From Cricetomys ansorgei (lineage: Eukaryota > Chordata > Mammalia > Rodentia > Nesomyidae): a DNA stretch of 64,000 bases. The translations under genes were made by a program, and so were the position numbers. Of the stretch, positions 23,090-34,790 are shown in pieces. The notes beneath the pieces are model-generated. The model was not told the origin of the DNA, did no database searches, and worked only from the letters and a program-made list of their open reading frames with translations. Each line of letters opens with the position of its first letter. Positions within the stretch are counted from its first letter, which is position 1. The DNA lies in contig JAMJFZ010002575.1 of assembly GCA_026225945.1 (NCBI GenBank), positions 186,001 through 250,000 on the forward strand. Direction: 5' to 3'.

Positions 23090-24099
23090 TGTTGAATAAT
23101 AAAAGTTATATATTTACAAATATTAAAATAATTATAACTTATTTTTTCAGTGTTGCTCATTGAGCCATGGCCTTGGAGCATGCCAGAAAGCAATCTCTAC
23201 TGAACAAGTGTGGGTCCCTCCCCTTGCTTCCTGCATCATGTATCTCAGATTTTATTCTGCCTATGTGTATATTATCATATTCTCTTGGGTGCTTTGTAAT
23301 ATATTGTATGCCTTATCAAATTTAATGTAATAAAAATAAAATCAGTTAATTTCAGTTTCATATGCATGCAGTGACATTTTTGTTTTTTTAAGCATTTCTA
23401 CAATTCAGCAAATATACTTTTTCCCAACCTCTACAATGGAGATTCAGAGTGTTTACATCACTTCCAGAAGTCCCTTTGTCCCTTTACTGTCATGAAAGCA
23501 GGCCCTCACTGTCAGCCCCTCTCAAGCACTGCCTTTACATTGTTTCTTTCTTATATTATTTAATTCATATTGTACAAGTCAACCTCCCCCCTCTCTTTAT
23601 TGCGTCTTTTCTTCTTGCTGGTGCTGGGAACTAATACATGTTCTCCTGCTTGCTAGGGCACATTTTCTACAATTGTACTAAATTCCAAGCCTACCAGATA
23701 GGGCTTTATTGCTTGTTTGTTTGTGGTATTTGGGAATCAATGCAGGGCTTGTTAATTGTATGCAAGCAAGCACGAATTCATGGAGCTGCATTCTGAGCCC
23801 AATAGATGGCACTTTGTGTTTATGATATTTCTCATAGGCCATTACTATTTACTTTAGTACGCTACTGTTTGCAAGTGTATTTTTCATTATTGCTGAATAG
23901 TATTTTATTATGTGATTATCACACAATTTATTCATTTCCTATTTGAAGGATATCTGGATTATTATAAACTTGCTGGAATTATGAGAACAACCTCTGTAAA
24001 CATCTCTGAGTACAAGATAATCCCCCAACTTAAGTAGCATAATTTGAATTTTTTCCTTCTTGCTGTTCAATGTGATTTACATTGAGTAGAAAACTATGT
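23090..24099. other. Unit B flank paralogous to 5.6-7.0 kb and 40.15-40.4 kb
   Basis: The T-rich tract ending TTTTTTCAG followed by TGTTGCTCATTGAGCCATGG corresponds to 5680 and 40226. CCAGAAGTCCCTTTGTCCCTTTACTGTCATGAA corresponds to 6445-6475 and 26380-26410. No gene seen. Confidence 0.6.
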
Positions 24100-24495
24100 T
24101 GGTTTTTTTTCTATCTTTTATTCTTGCCATGATACCAAGCACCAGACTAAGCAACCCTAGGAAGGAAGGGTTTATTTTTGCTTACAATTTAAGGGGGTAC
24201 AGCTCTTCGTGGCGGGATAGGCATGATGGCAGGAGAGTTAGTCACATTGTATTCACAGTCAGGAAGCACAGAGATGGATGCTGATACTCAGCTGCCTTGC
24301 CCGCCTTATTTTTCATTTATTTTGTTGTTGTTGTTCAGTACAAGAACCCATGCCATGGTATGGAGATGTCCACATTCTGAATGGTTCTCCGCCATTAAAT
24401 CTGTTGGAAACACCCTCCTATATATACCCAATTGTGTAGTTTTCAGGTAAGTCCAAATCTTGTCAAGTTTACAATGAGGATTAACCATCACAAAA
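24100..24495 (-). repeat. R1-related repeat shared with unit A
   Basis: See 7545-7970: same repeat, same context, GGAAGGGTTTATTTTTGC core. Confidence 0.5.
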
Positions 24496-25034
24496 CCATA
24501 TCCAAAATTTGTTTTTTTCCCTGGTTAGCAATGAGTACTATTTGGCTCTTTTGGATGCACTGTGCTAGCTTGAGGTTACTATACATCGAATGTCTTGTGG
24601 GCCATGATTTTCTCATCAGTAGGTCGGTAGAGTTCAGGCTTATTTAACATAGGCCAGACCCAGCTATGATGTTTGGCAGGACAGGTGTACTAAAAGTGAT
24701 TTTCAAGAATGAATGTACTAGCACACACTCCATCAAAGTTAAGGAGTATCTCTAGTTCTTTCTGTGGCATATGACCCCAATTTTCTTAGGAAAATATTTG
24801 CATATTATAATTAATTACAATATAATCGTATATGTGATTAACTTCGTAATAAACGCCAGTCTCTTGGCAGAGACAACCATATTATATTCTCATGGCTGTG
24901 TGGGAGCTGCTCCATGTCCATGTCAGCACTTAGTACTGGTAGTCACTGGTGTGTTTGTTCTCTTGATTCGGCCATTATAGCTATGGCTATGATTAGATCC
25001 ATTTTTCTAATAAAAAGTGACATTAAGTACATTT
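24496..25034. other. Unit B right flank
   Basis: About 24880-25030 (ATTCTCATGGCTGTGTGGGAGCTGCT ... GGTGTGTTTGTTCTCTTG) recurs at about 31395-31480 (ATTCTCGTGGCAATGTGAGAGCTGCT ... GGTGTGTTTGTTCTCTTA), a further sign of block duplication. Confidence 0.5.
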
Positions 25035-25860
25035 TACTTCCTGGCTGTTAGAATATCCATGGAGAAATTAGATGTTATTCTAGTAGGTCTGCATTTATAT
25101 CTTATTTGATCTATTTCTCTTGCAGCTTTTAATATTCTTTTTGTTGTTGTTGTTCTGTACATTTAGTGTTTTGATTATTATGTGACATGAGGAATTTTTT
25201 GGTGGTCCAGTCTATTTAGTGTTCTGTATGTTTCTTGTACTTTGACAGACACTTCATTCTTTAGATTGGGGAAATTTTCTTCTAAGATGTTGTTGAAAAT
25301 ATTTTTCTGTGTCTTTGACCTCTGTTTCTTCTCCTTCATCTATTTCTATTATTTTTATATTTGGTCTTTTCTTAGTGTCCCAGATTTCCTGGATGTTTTG
25401 TGCCAAGAGGTTTTTAGATTTAACATTTTCTTTGACTGAGATATCCATTTCTTGTCTTAAATTGCTGAAATTCTCTCTTCTGTCTCTTGTATTCTGTTGG
25501 TGAGAATTTCCTCTGAGGTTTCTGTTCCTAAATTTTTCACTTTTAGTTTTACCTCAGTTATGTTTTCTTTATTGATTCTATTTCTACTTACCAGTCTTGA
25601 AACATTTTCCTCATTTCATTTCACTGTTTGTTTGTGTTCATATATTTCCTTAAGGAAATTATTCATTTTCTTTTTAAAGACTTCTAACATATTCATAAGG
25701 GCTATTTTGAAGTCCATGTTTGTTTGTTTGTTTGTTTGTTTTTCAGCTACATTGTGTTTCTCATGGGCTACTATGGTAGAGTTACTGAGTTTTGGTGGAG
25801 ACATATTTTCCTGGCTGTTATTGATTGTGTTTTTACATGCATAGATAAGCATTTGTAATT
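25035..25860 (-). mobile_element. L1 ORF1-region fragment (reverse)
   Basis: The - frame at 25254-25448 contains RPNIKIIEIDEGEE, the hallmark of the L1 ORF1 protein. A TTTG repeat lies at 25720-25742. An AT-rich patch follows to about 25915. Confidence 0.85.
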
Positions 25861-26040
25861 AATTAATTTGGGATTGTGATTAATTTGGAATTGTAATTAA
25901 TCATTAATTAGAATACTGCAGGTGTGTAAGATTAATACACAAATTATGACCAACCACCTAGGAGACTGAAATTCTCATTGATCAAGCTATTGATTCTTTC
26001 CAAAATATGTATGTTTTACCTTTCTCCCTTTTTCTTCTGC

Positions 26041-26167
26041 AGGTGTCAGTGTCCATTATGGGTTCCAGAGATGTGGTGAATTGTGTTTCAATGATAAAAT
26101 TAACCAGGGGAAATATGAAAAAGGAATATCCATGTAGTGATAACCAATCTCTGCGTAACAAACTTTA
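26041..26167 (+). pseudogene. Orphan PATE-like exon 3, different subtype
   Basis: A polypyrimidine tract and acceptor (CTTTTTCTTCTGCAG) are followed by an exon reading, in phase 1, VSVHYGFQRCGELCFNDKI, with the family C-x3-C pair. Near the end the frame is shifted at ATGTAGTGATAACC: the normal CC pair is reduced to one Cys, and the last family cysteine is CGT (Arg) in SLRNKL. The stop TAA and the post-stop AGGCCTGGCCCTG correspond to the two intact genes. Intron sequence upstream also resembles intron 2 of the intact gene. Exons 1 and 2 are absent; an L1 fragment lies upstream. Confidence 0.8.
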
Positions 26168-26640
26168 AAGGCCTGGCCCTGTCTTGCTCTGTTTTACTTA
26201 GGTAAGTCCTAATACCTTAATCACTTAAACTAATAAAAATAACACGAAATTAGGTAATAACAATATTATTTACACACAATAAAGTTTATGATGTTTTAGT
26301 CAAACCATCATCTATAACTCAGCATGCATAAGCCTGCTTCTAACTATCCCCATTAGATTCAGAGTATTTGCATCAGGAGCAGAAATTCCTTTGTTTTTTT
26401 GCTATCATGAAATCATGCCCTCCTTGTTAGGCCCTTGGTTATACTATTTTTGGATTCATATAGTAGATGCCCCCTCCTTCTCATATGTCATTTATGACTT
26501 TCTTTTCTTCCCTGTTTTATAATTTTATCTTTAAATTTCATTTCTGATATTTTTTTCATTTCTGTTTATTACATTTTAAGTTTTTAATTAAAATATAATT
26601 ATACAATTTTCCCTCTTTCCTTTTCTCCCTCCAACTTCTC
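26168..26640. other. Flank of the orphan exon
   Basis: A strong donor-like GTAAGTCC follows the stop by about 35 nt. About 26330-26480 matches unit A near 6410-6560, so this is a third copy of the downstream flank. Confidence 0.55.
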
Positions 26641-26906
26641 CCCTGACTCTCTCCTTGCCCCCTCTTGTAATTATGGCCTCTTTTTTTGTTGTTGTTATTT
26701 GCTACAGTTTTTTCCTTTGCATGATGTTCGTGTTCCAGAGCCTTAGGTCCAGTTGTGTTGTAGATGTGTCAACTTGGACTGGGCACACACAGTCCCCTGT
26801 CTTCATTTTGATCAGTTGCAGCTTCCTGTATATATAAATACAATCTGGTCAGTTTGTTTACTTGTATATATATGATTTGGGGGTTGACTAAATGGTGTCA
26901 GATAAC
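26640..26906 (-). mobile_element. L1 3' UTR (reverse), left part
   Basis: Antisense L1 3' UTR with TGATCAGTTGCAGCTTCCTG and a GTATATATAAATAC segment. It continues after the LTR at 28046. Confidence 0.7.
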
Positions 26907-28045
26907 TGCAGGATCCAGCCTCCACAAGCAAGGTATGGTCTGGGAACACCCAGTGAGAGGAAAATGGACCGGTGTCAAAGAATTCAAACAAGCACAGACA
27001 CTTGTTCTTTTGTGATAACTGGCCCACTCAGCCAGGGAATAAGAGCTCCCCGAGCTGCCTTCTTTTCCAGTTAATATACCAGTATGTTTTATCAATGTCA
27101 AGCATATTCCAAGGAACTTGCATAATTACATTGTAAACAAGAATAACCTTCACAGTGACCGCTTAATCTTTGATTTGTATTTACTCAGAAAACTTTTAAC
27201 ACAATGGTTCATTACTGGTTTCCTGGGTGTAATGCTAAAAAGATTTGTAGTTACAAGATATCTCAGACAGATAGGCAAAAGAGTACAGAGGTGCCAGAAA
27301 GACGTTTATAGGCCTTAAGCTTCACCTCTGTTTATACTTTATTTATCCAGATTACAGCCATAAATTTCTTTGACTTAACAGCATTTATTTCTCTTGTCTT
27401 TTTGACTATTACTAATTTGGGAGGTTTCCTGAATCTTCAAGTTATTATATTGATTCAGGCAACTTCAGTCTTGAGCAGACTTTTAAGCATTGCGAATATT
27501 CATATCTATCTTCAATTTATATTTTATTATAGCTTTAGACAGTCTTACTATTTCTTCATTAACAAAGGGCAGGCATTCTCAGGGTGATTATCTGTGTGTC
27601 CTTGTCTTTCCAGGTGTGCTAACTTTCTTATCCCAGATTCTTTGGCCCTTGTGTTCCTAGAGCACTTGTCTTTTACTGGGGAACCAGTGGCTTATTACAC
27701 CAAGAATAATTTTGTGATGTGACTCCAATAGACATGAGTTCTCATATATACCAGGACTTGAGGGTCAGCAAGATTGTTATAATTATTTTTAGTGTTGAAA
27801 TCACCATATCCTTGTTTACTATAATGTGTCCCTTTCCCAGTTTGTAAGAGCCAATTTAAGGATTAATTTTAGTTTTACTAATAAGCAATGTAAACACCAA
27901 TATTGATAAGACTTTCCAGCAGCTATACAGGAAAAAAAAAGGAAGGGCGAAGGACAGCTAATGGGCCACAACCTTCTGGCAGTTCAGTAACCAGAGCCTT
28001 GTCTAACGGTTGCTTACATTGCCATGATTGGTGTGGGCTGTAGCA
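26907..28045. mobile_element. 1139-bp solo LTR with 6-bp target duplication
   Basis: The element begins TGCAGGATCC and ends CTGTAGCA. It is flanked by GATAAC at 26901-26906 and GATAAC at 28046-28051. It splits an L1 3' UTR that is otherwise continuous. TG...CA ends and a 6-bp duplication fit a class II (ERVK-like) retroviral LTR. An AATAAA signal is seen on the - strand (near 27340), suggesting - orientation. No gag, pol or env sequence remains. Confidence 0.75.
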
Positions 28046-28860
28046 GATAACCAATTATGTTCTAATCCATGGGGAAGAATATTTCTCTGACTCTCAGCTT
28101 TCCTTATTTGCCTGTAATCCTTCATCTTTGGGTGAGGCCCCATGAGATTTCCCCCTCTATGTTACTTGTCTAATGATGTTATGCTTGTTGAGGCAGCCAT
28201 ATTGAGGTGTCATGGGTGAAACGTCTCATTTCTATGGGACATAATTTCGCAATTGATTTTCTGGTCATCTAGCTCTTAAAATCATTCCACCTTCTCTTTC
28301 ATGGTGTTCCCTGAGCCTCAGATGCAGGCGTTGTGTTATAGGTGAATCAGTTTGGACTTAACACCCAAGATCCTTTGTTTTATACATTTTGATCAGTTGC
28401 CATTTTCCATGAAGTTTTCCATCTATTAGAAGCTTCTTTGATGAGGAGCGAGAGCTACATTTATCTGTAGATATGAAGATAAATATTTAGAATGAGTTTA
28501 GGAATTTTACTGGTATAGTAAAGTAACAGTAGTAGATTCTCCTCTTAGACCCATGACCCCACTAGGCCCTGAATACTTGTCTAGGTTTATAGTCCAGACA
28601 TGACTTTTCTCCTGTTCAGCAGGCCTTAAGTCCAATTAGAGCTGCTGGTGACTGCCAAGATATCAGTGCCAGTACTGAATCTTTAGGTTATCATGCCATG
28701 CTCATCATTTCTGTGGTTCATAGCCATTACAGCTCCTTGGGACTATGGCACCTTCTGGTACTATGGAAGCTAGTCTTCAGGGAGCAGGCTTTCAAATCAT
28801 ATCCAACTTGTACAATATCATTTAGTTCTGTTGTTTCTGTTTTCTTTTGTGTTTAGGTGA
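28046..28860 (-). mobile_element. L1 3' UTR (reverse), right part
   Basis: Resumes with CCAATTATGTTCTAATCCATGGGGAAGA. It contains a second diverged copy of the GATCAGTTGCCATTTTCCATG segment seen at 26811, so the 3' UTR is partly duplicated. Confidence 0.7.
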
Positions 28861-28889
28861 CCTGCCTATTAAAGAAAATGGAGTGTTGA

Positions 28890-29285
28890 AATCACAAACA
28901 CCAAGACTCTAAACAGCTTGTGGATGGAAGGATTTATTTCTCTTACACTTCCATGTCACAGACCATCATGGAAGAAAGTCAGGGTAGAAACTCAAAGCAA
29001 GAAGCTGGTGTGAGGAACTGACACAGAGTCCATGAAGGAACATTGTTTCCTAACTTTCTCTTCATGGACTGGTCCGCCTGTTTTCTTATAGCACCTAGTA
29101 CCACAAACTAGAGTTGGCACAACCCAGAATGGGCCTAACTTTCTCATAGTATTTGCTAATTTAAAAAAAATGCCCTACAGCTTTCTTATAGTCAGATCTT
29201 ATGGAGGCATTTTCTCAAATCAGATTCTCCCCTCTCAGATGACTCTAGCTTGGTTCAAGTTGACATAAAATTAGCCAGTATACTT
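28890..29285 (-). repeat. LTR-like rodent repeat (family R1), reverse copy
   Basis: AAGGATTTATTTCTCTTACA, TTCTTATAGCACCTAGTACC and GACTCTAGCTTGGTTCAAGTTGACAT place it in family R1. Confidence 0.65.
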
Positions 29286-29289
29286 ACTA

Positions 29290-30790
29290 TTAAAGCTGTG
29301 CCATTAATCTGTATTTTAAATTCTAGTAGCATGCTTTTTTATGAAAATTGGGTGCATCAAAATTTGGGGAATATATATTTAAGATAGTAATGTATTCTTG
29401 ATTAATTGTCACCTTGGTTATAATGAAGTGTGCTTTTATATATCTTCTGATTAGTTTTGATTTGAAGTATAATTTTTAGGTATTATCCTAGCAGTGCCTG
29501 CTTGCTTCCTGATCCCATTTGATTGGTGTATTTTTTACATCCTTTCACTTTATGGTGGCACCTATTTTTAAAGCTAAGGTGAGTTTCTTGTTGACAACAG
29601 AAAGGTGGAGTTTGTTTATTGGTTCATTCAGCCTGATTGTGTCCTTTGATTGGATTAATATAAAAAGGTCATTAATATAAAAAGTTGATATTGAAAACTG
29701 CACTTTGATTGCAGTTGTTTATGTATTTATTTAAACTGTTAGTGTTCTTTCTCATGCTTTGTGTTTTCATTAATTATAGATTCATGTTTTTTCTTTGTAG
29801 ATTTTCTTTCCTGTGCTTTATCTCATCTTCAGTCTGAAATACTGTTTCAAGTGTTCTCTAAAGGGTTTGTTTGGTGGTCATGTTTCCCTCATGTTCTTTC
29901 CCCTTCAACTACGGTACATAGTTATGTTGGGTACAGTAGTGTGGGTTGGCAAGTGTGAGCTTCTAGAACTTGGAGTGCATAGCTCCAGGACCTCCCTGAT
30001 TTCCAAGTGTCCATTGAGAAATAAGCAGTTATTCTGGTGGATTTTCCTTTATATGTGACTTGGGTTTTTTCTCTTGCAACTTTCAATGTTTTTCTTTGGT
30101 TTGTATGGTTATGGTGTAAACTATGATATTCTATGGGGATTTTTTTTCTGTCATTATCTATTTGTTGTTTTATCTGCTTCTTATATCTGGATGGGTATCC
30201 CTTTATTTAATTTGGGGCAGTTTTTCTTTTATTATCTTGATGAACATCTGGTTTATGACAATAAAAAAACCTGGGATTTTACTCCTTCATCTATGCCTAT
30301 TATACAAAGGTTTCTTCTTTTCATGATATCCCACATTTCTTACATATTCCTTTCCTGTGCTTTAAAAAAAAAATCCTATTTTTGCTTGTCTGGTCAACTT
30401 CCTCTATTTTAATCTTCCAGTCCTGATATTCTAACTTCTATTTGATCCATTCTACTTGTAATGTTTTCTCTTGATTTTTCTAGATGGGTTGTTTTGTTTT
30501 TCAATTCCATCTTTATTTCAATTTGAATTCTTTTCAATATTTCCATCTCCTTATTGGATTTGACTTTCAAATTTTGGAATATCTTTATCCATTTATCCAG
30601 CCTTATGACTGTGTTTTGTTTTGTTTTTCTTCATCAATGAGACAGACATTTATTCTCATTAATTTTGTTCTCTTTGAGGTCATTGAACTGTTCCTTTTGT
30701 TCTTTAAATCCCTTGTATTCTTTATTGGAGTTAACAATTGATCTTTCAAGTTCTGTGTCCTGGTATTTGGTCATCTGGGTAATTCTCACT
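29290..30790 (-). mobile_element. Old L1 fragment (reverse)
   Basis: Antisense L1 ORF2 start and ORF1 sequence, for example GTGAGTTTCTTGTTGACAAC, ATTCAGCCTGATTGTGTCC and GATATTCTATGGGGATTTTT. The 112- and 81-residue + frames are antisense shadows. Confidence 0.7.
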
Positions 30791-31809
30791 GGGGAACATT
30801 TCTACAGGAGGGACTAGTGGGTTTGAGCCAGGAAACGCTATCTTAATCTTTCATATTGTTTGTATTTTGATGAAACCTGGGCATGTGGACATCTTTTGTT
30901 AGTTCTGTAACTGATATGTACACAGAAAGGTTAGATAAAACACAGGATACAGAACCTTGGGCCTGAACGTTGGCTTACAAGGAATGAATTCAGGTAGACA
31001 CAGTTGGCTAGGCTATCATGAAGGATGTATCCTGGCCCAAGTATGCAGTTTGGGAACAGCATAAGCAGGGCTGACCACATTAGACCAGGAAAATGGGTCT
31101 GGGGACTAGTGGGATCTAGGGTTTGGGTATTGTGCCTCAAAGGTCAGGGAACTAACCTAGGTGGACTCTGATCCAAGATGCTCATAACCAGGCTGGGAGG
31201 AGAAGTTGTATACAATCCCAGAAGGATAATGTCAGGTGGTAGGAGGGGCCTGTATTGGCACACAGGATGTTTTTGTCTATAGGTTGTGGGCAGAAGAATG
31301 TCCTGACCAATGCCTGGGTACTGGCAATTTCCAATTGTAAGTGAGTGATTAGCATCACAGGACACTGCCAGATTCTCACAGAACTGGTCATGTTGCATTC
31401 TCGTGGCAATGTGAGAGCTGCTGAGAGTCCATGTTAGCACTTGTCACTGTCAGTCTTTGGTGTGTTTGTTCTCTTATTTCAGCCAATCTAACACATGGTC
31501 AGTGATTTGTATTTGTACTTTTCTTTTTTGAACCTCTAGACTTAATCAGGGATAACATATAGTAAAACAGGCACGTTAACTACATCATAACTGGAGTTTT
31601 CAAAAAGCTTTTGTAATAAAAATTAATCTGTGGGACGTATTCTATTTCTACCCTAACAAATTCTAGATGAACTTTATTAGTTATATGCCTTACTTTACTG
31701 GTCATTTAGCAAAGGTGAAAGTTTGAAGATTTACATAAGTGTGGATGGAAAATACGATGGCTTCATGTGTACATGCCTATTTTGTTTATATTTATTACTT
31801 TTTTATAAT
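30791..31809. other. Spacer with a segment shared with 24.9 kb
   Basis: 31395-31480 is paralogous to 24885-24970. Overlapping - frames at 31144-31440 have no supported identity. Confidence 0.45.
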
Positions 31810-32170
31810 CTCAAACAATTATTTAATTTACATCCCACACTCTCCCTCCCCCAACTTCTTCCATGCCCCTTTACACTCTCTTAAGTGTCATGACTTTTTC
31901 TTCTTTAATTATTAGTTATGTATAAATACAACCAATTGTGTCTATCCAGTACTTATCATATGTATGTATTTAGGGCTTATCACTTGGTTGGATTGAATAA
32001 TCTATTAGTAGGTTCTTCCCTAGAGAAGACTGACTCTCTTTTAGCTACCATTCTTCATCAAGGGGTGGGACCCTGTGAGATTTCTCCCATCCTCATTGAG
32101 ATAACAGATGCCAACATGTGTATTCATGGTTCAAGTCTTGTTTTGATGGCTGTATTGTTAAGGCTTCATG
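31810..32170 (-). mobile_element. L1 3' UTR fragment (reverse)
   Basis: ACATCCCACACTCTCCCTCCCCC followed by GGGCTTATCACTTGGTTGGA and GAGAAGACTGACTCTC is antisense L1 3' UTR. Confidence 0.6.
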
Positions 32171-32175
32171 CGTGC

Positions 32176-32219
32176 AACTTTCTGTCACATATATATACGT
32201 ATATATGTGGCAGAAAGTT
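32176..32219. repeat. 44-bp near-palindrome
   Basis: The arms AACTTTCTGTCACATATATA and TATATATGTGGCAGAAAGTT are nearly perfect inverted copies around a central TACGTA. It borders a long CA array. Confidence 0.85.
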
Positions 32220-32225
32220 ATTTAC

Positions 32226-32228
<3 letters not shown>

Positions 32229-32286
<58 letters not shown>

Positions 32287-32294
32287 ACACACAT
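32229..32294. repeat. (CA)n microsatellite
   Basis: An uninterrupted CA run to about 32280, then an imperfect CA run. Confidence 0.97.
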
Positions 32295-32608
32295 ATTCTC
32301 CCAAACTGCACTGTGTTTTAAATATGCTAAGAATGAACCACCTGGCACTGAGACTCCCTAGAAGTCTTGATCCAGGTTTTTTAGATTTTTCAAATCTGTG
32401 TTTTATGTTTTACATTTTTTAAATGTAAAAGAAAAAATTTTAAAAGAAAATGTTGGTGGTTACATCTTCCAATACATATTCTTTTTTTCCCCTTTTTTTC
32501 CTACACCAGAAAACAAATCACCTATGCCAAAATTATTTGGTGTTTTCCACAATTTTATGTGATGAGTTCTAGTTTCTTCCTACTTTATATATTTGTGTTT
32601 TACTCTGA

Positions 32609-32659
<51 letters not shown>

Positions 32660-32660
32660 A
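32609..32660. repeat. (ATCT)n microsatellite
   Basis: A perfect CTAT/ATCT tetranucleotide array about 50 bp long. Confidence 0.97.
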
Positions 32661-32661
32661 T

Positions 32662-32850
32662 CTATTGAATTAGAGTTTTATGTAGCCCAGGCTGACCTCC
32701 TACCTATTCTCTAACCTTTAACCTCTGATTCTCTGGCCTCCGACTCTCTAGTGCTGGGTTTACAAGTATGCTTTATCACACCCAGTTTTATGTGGTTCTG
32801 GGGATTGAACTTTACCAACTGAATGACATCCTCTGCCTCCCATCCATTTG
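32662..32850 (-). repeat. B1/ID-type SINE (B4-like), reverse
   Basis: TTATGTAGCCCAGGCTGACC, CTAGTGCTGGGTTTACAAGT and GGGGATTGAACTTTACCAAC are a reverse B1 joined to an ID-like part. Confidence 0.65.
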
Positions 32851-33339
32851 TTCTTATGTTGAAGCCTCTTTTGAGCTAAGATTCGAGGAACACAGCACAA
32901 CTGACAATATTTGCTGTAAAACCTGCCAAGACAGAGCTTGTTTTTATTTTATATAGAAATGGACCCACGTTGAAGGGCCCATTTTCCTTCTCCTGCTTTA
33001 TTTACATAACTTCCTCAAATTTCTCTTTCTATCAAGCTTTGAGAGAATATCTATAGCCTGAATGGAAGATAAGATGGTATCTTGCATTTTAGTTTTAGAG
33101 TTTTGTGAGTGGCAGAACATGTACCTGGTTACATTCCATTTCTGTTAAGGCAGGAGATTTAATATCTGGATATATCACGTTCAGGGAAATAGTTTCCTTC
33201 TGGATGTAAAGTCAGGACACAGTGTGTGGTAAACCGCCCCCCAGGCTCATCAGCCACCAGAACTCAAGATTCTTTTAGTTTCAATCATAAGCTTCGAGAT
33301 ATGTATTATATGAAAGAAGGAAAATAAATTTAAAAACTA
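32851..33339. other. Spacer, nothing recognised
   Basis: No gene or clear repeat. It leads into the promoter relic of the 33.6-kb unit. Confidence 0.4.
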
Positions 33340-33626
33340 AGCCTCAAGAATAGGATTCTTTTAATCTCACAGTCCTAAATCCCCACTTGTAAATTGATAA
33401 AACATTTGTGTGAAAAAGGCTAGAAGTACCTGGTCACTGGCTGTGGGAGCAGAGGTGAGCAGAACCAGTGAGGAAAGTAGGCTGCCTAGGATATGGGCTT
33501 CTCCCTGGCTATCTGCACTGAGCCTGAAACTCCAGTGGCTGACTCTTCCTGTCTGGGCTTTTGTAGATGCTTGAGTAGCTGAGGCTGGGTCCTTTCCTTC
33601 CTGCTGCTGCTCTCCAACCCAGTGCC

Positions 33627-34375
33627 ATGGGAAAGCATACCCTATTGTTTTTGCTGGGCTCCTCCTTGCTGGTGTACTTTCTGCAAAGTGAGATCCTGGC
33701 AAATGGTAGGGCTGGTGCTGATGGTCAGGCATACTACTGATTAGCACAGTATATTGTGCTTTTGGGAGATGAGCAGCAGGGGATAGGACCTGACTGCCTC
33801 TAGCTGTGATCCCTGCACAAAATTCCCACACCTCCACACCCTCTGTCTCCCCTTGCCTCTGCTTTGAACACCATAGCCCCCCTTCTACCTCCTTATCCAT
33901 AAGACACTGACCTTCCTTCTCTTTCCTCTCTTATTCTTCACACCCCAAAATTCTGTACTTCTTTAGCTTCTGTGATCATGGACCTAAGTTTGGTTTGAAA
34001 GTTGGGCAAGCAAGGTTCTTGACAAGATGGTGACAATGAGAGAATAGGGGGATTTTTCTAGTCCTGGTTGTGTGATCAGGCACCCTGCACCAGAGTGTTT
34101 ATCTTCCTCAATATGGTTCTCCTTTTGCAGGATTTAGTGTAAGGATGTCTTCCTGCTCTCCTCAAACAACCATGGACCCCCTGTAGGCAACAGCTCCTTC
34201 CTGACCATTGTTTCTCATTCATTGATCAGAGCCACAGGCTCAGCCCTGTGCAATGCTTGAGGCTTTTGCCTTTTGGCTTTCACCTGTGTCCAGTGTGATC
34301 TGCTCAATTCTGGGATTTGTGAGGAGATTTGTGCATAAGTCTCTACAGGAAAGGATGGCCTAGGAGGTCTCAGAA
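33627..34375 (+). pseudogene. PATE-like pseudogene, exons 1 and 2 only
   Basis: Exon 1 (33627-33687) is open, encodes a leader starting MGKHTLLFLLGSSLLVYFLQ, and keeps a good donor (CAAA|GTGAGATCC). Upstream 33500-33626 aligns with the intact promoter (GGCTATCTG, CCAGTGGC), but the TATA box is gone (TTTTGTAGATGC). The exon 2 relic keeps C-V-Q-C-D-L-L-N-S-G-I-C, lacks an AG acceptor before it, and has TAA at 34336-34338. Intron 2-like sequence runs to about 34790, where antisense L1 begins. Exon 3 is missing on the far side. A 177-residue - frame over this locus is a shadow. Confidence 0.85.
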
Positions 34376-34790
34376 GGGTCACTTGCCCTGAAGTATGCAG
34401 CCCTATATAGGAACCTGGGGGTAAAGCAGAGAGTGTAGAAGGATGTGTTTCCTGTAAATGTAGAGAATTCTTGTCTACTTTTGGTATTGACTGCTACTGA
34501 CCATGGCTCAGATCAAAAGTCTTTTTAGGAAGAAAAATAAAATGTTCTTGAGGGGTCCCTAGTTGGTCCTCAAGGGCCTTATTTGGTGAATATTCTCAGA
34601 AATGACAGGATGTGTACTCTAGTATTCTACTCTGCACTTCTGGGAATTGGTCCAGATTAAGAGTGGAGTTAAGAGTGGAAACTGAAAATCCAGAGAGGCC
34701 ACTTCAGTCATGTCAATGTGGCTGGTGGACTGTTCGCCTGAGAGCCTAATTCTGCTCATTTACTGTGTCACTGATTCTTTCTACATATAT
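34376..34790. other. Intron-2-like remnant of the 33.6-kb unit
   Basis: TCTGCTCATTTACTGTGTCACTGATTC matches the intron 2 end of the intact gene (TCCTCATTTACTGAGACTCTGAC), so the L1 entered just before exon 3. Confidence 0.65.

Noticed and set aside
26041..26203. Living gene at the orphan exon 3
   Set aside because: Frameshift at the double cysteine, loss of the last cysteine and absence of exons 1 and 2.
32118..32422. TH- and CV-repeat frames
   Set aside because: Translations of the CA/GT microsatellite.
33367..33900. 177-residue open frame on the - strand
   Set aside because: It lies antisense over the promoter and exon 1 relic of a PATE unit, has no domain features, and its composition follows the other strand.
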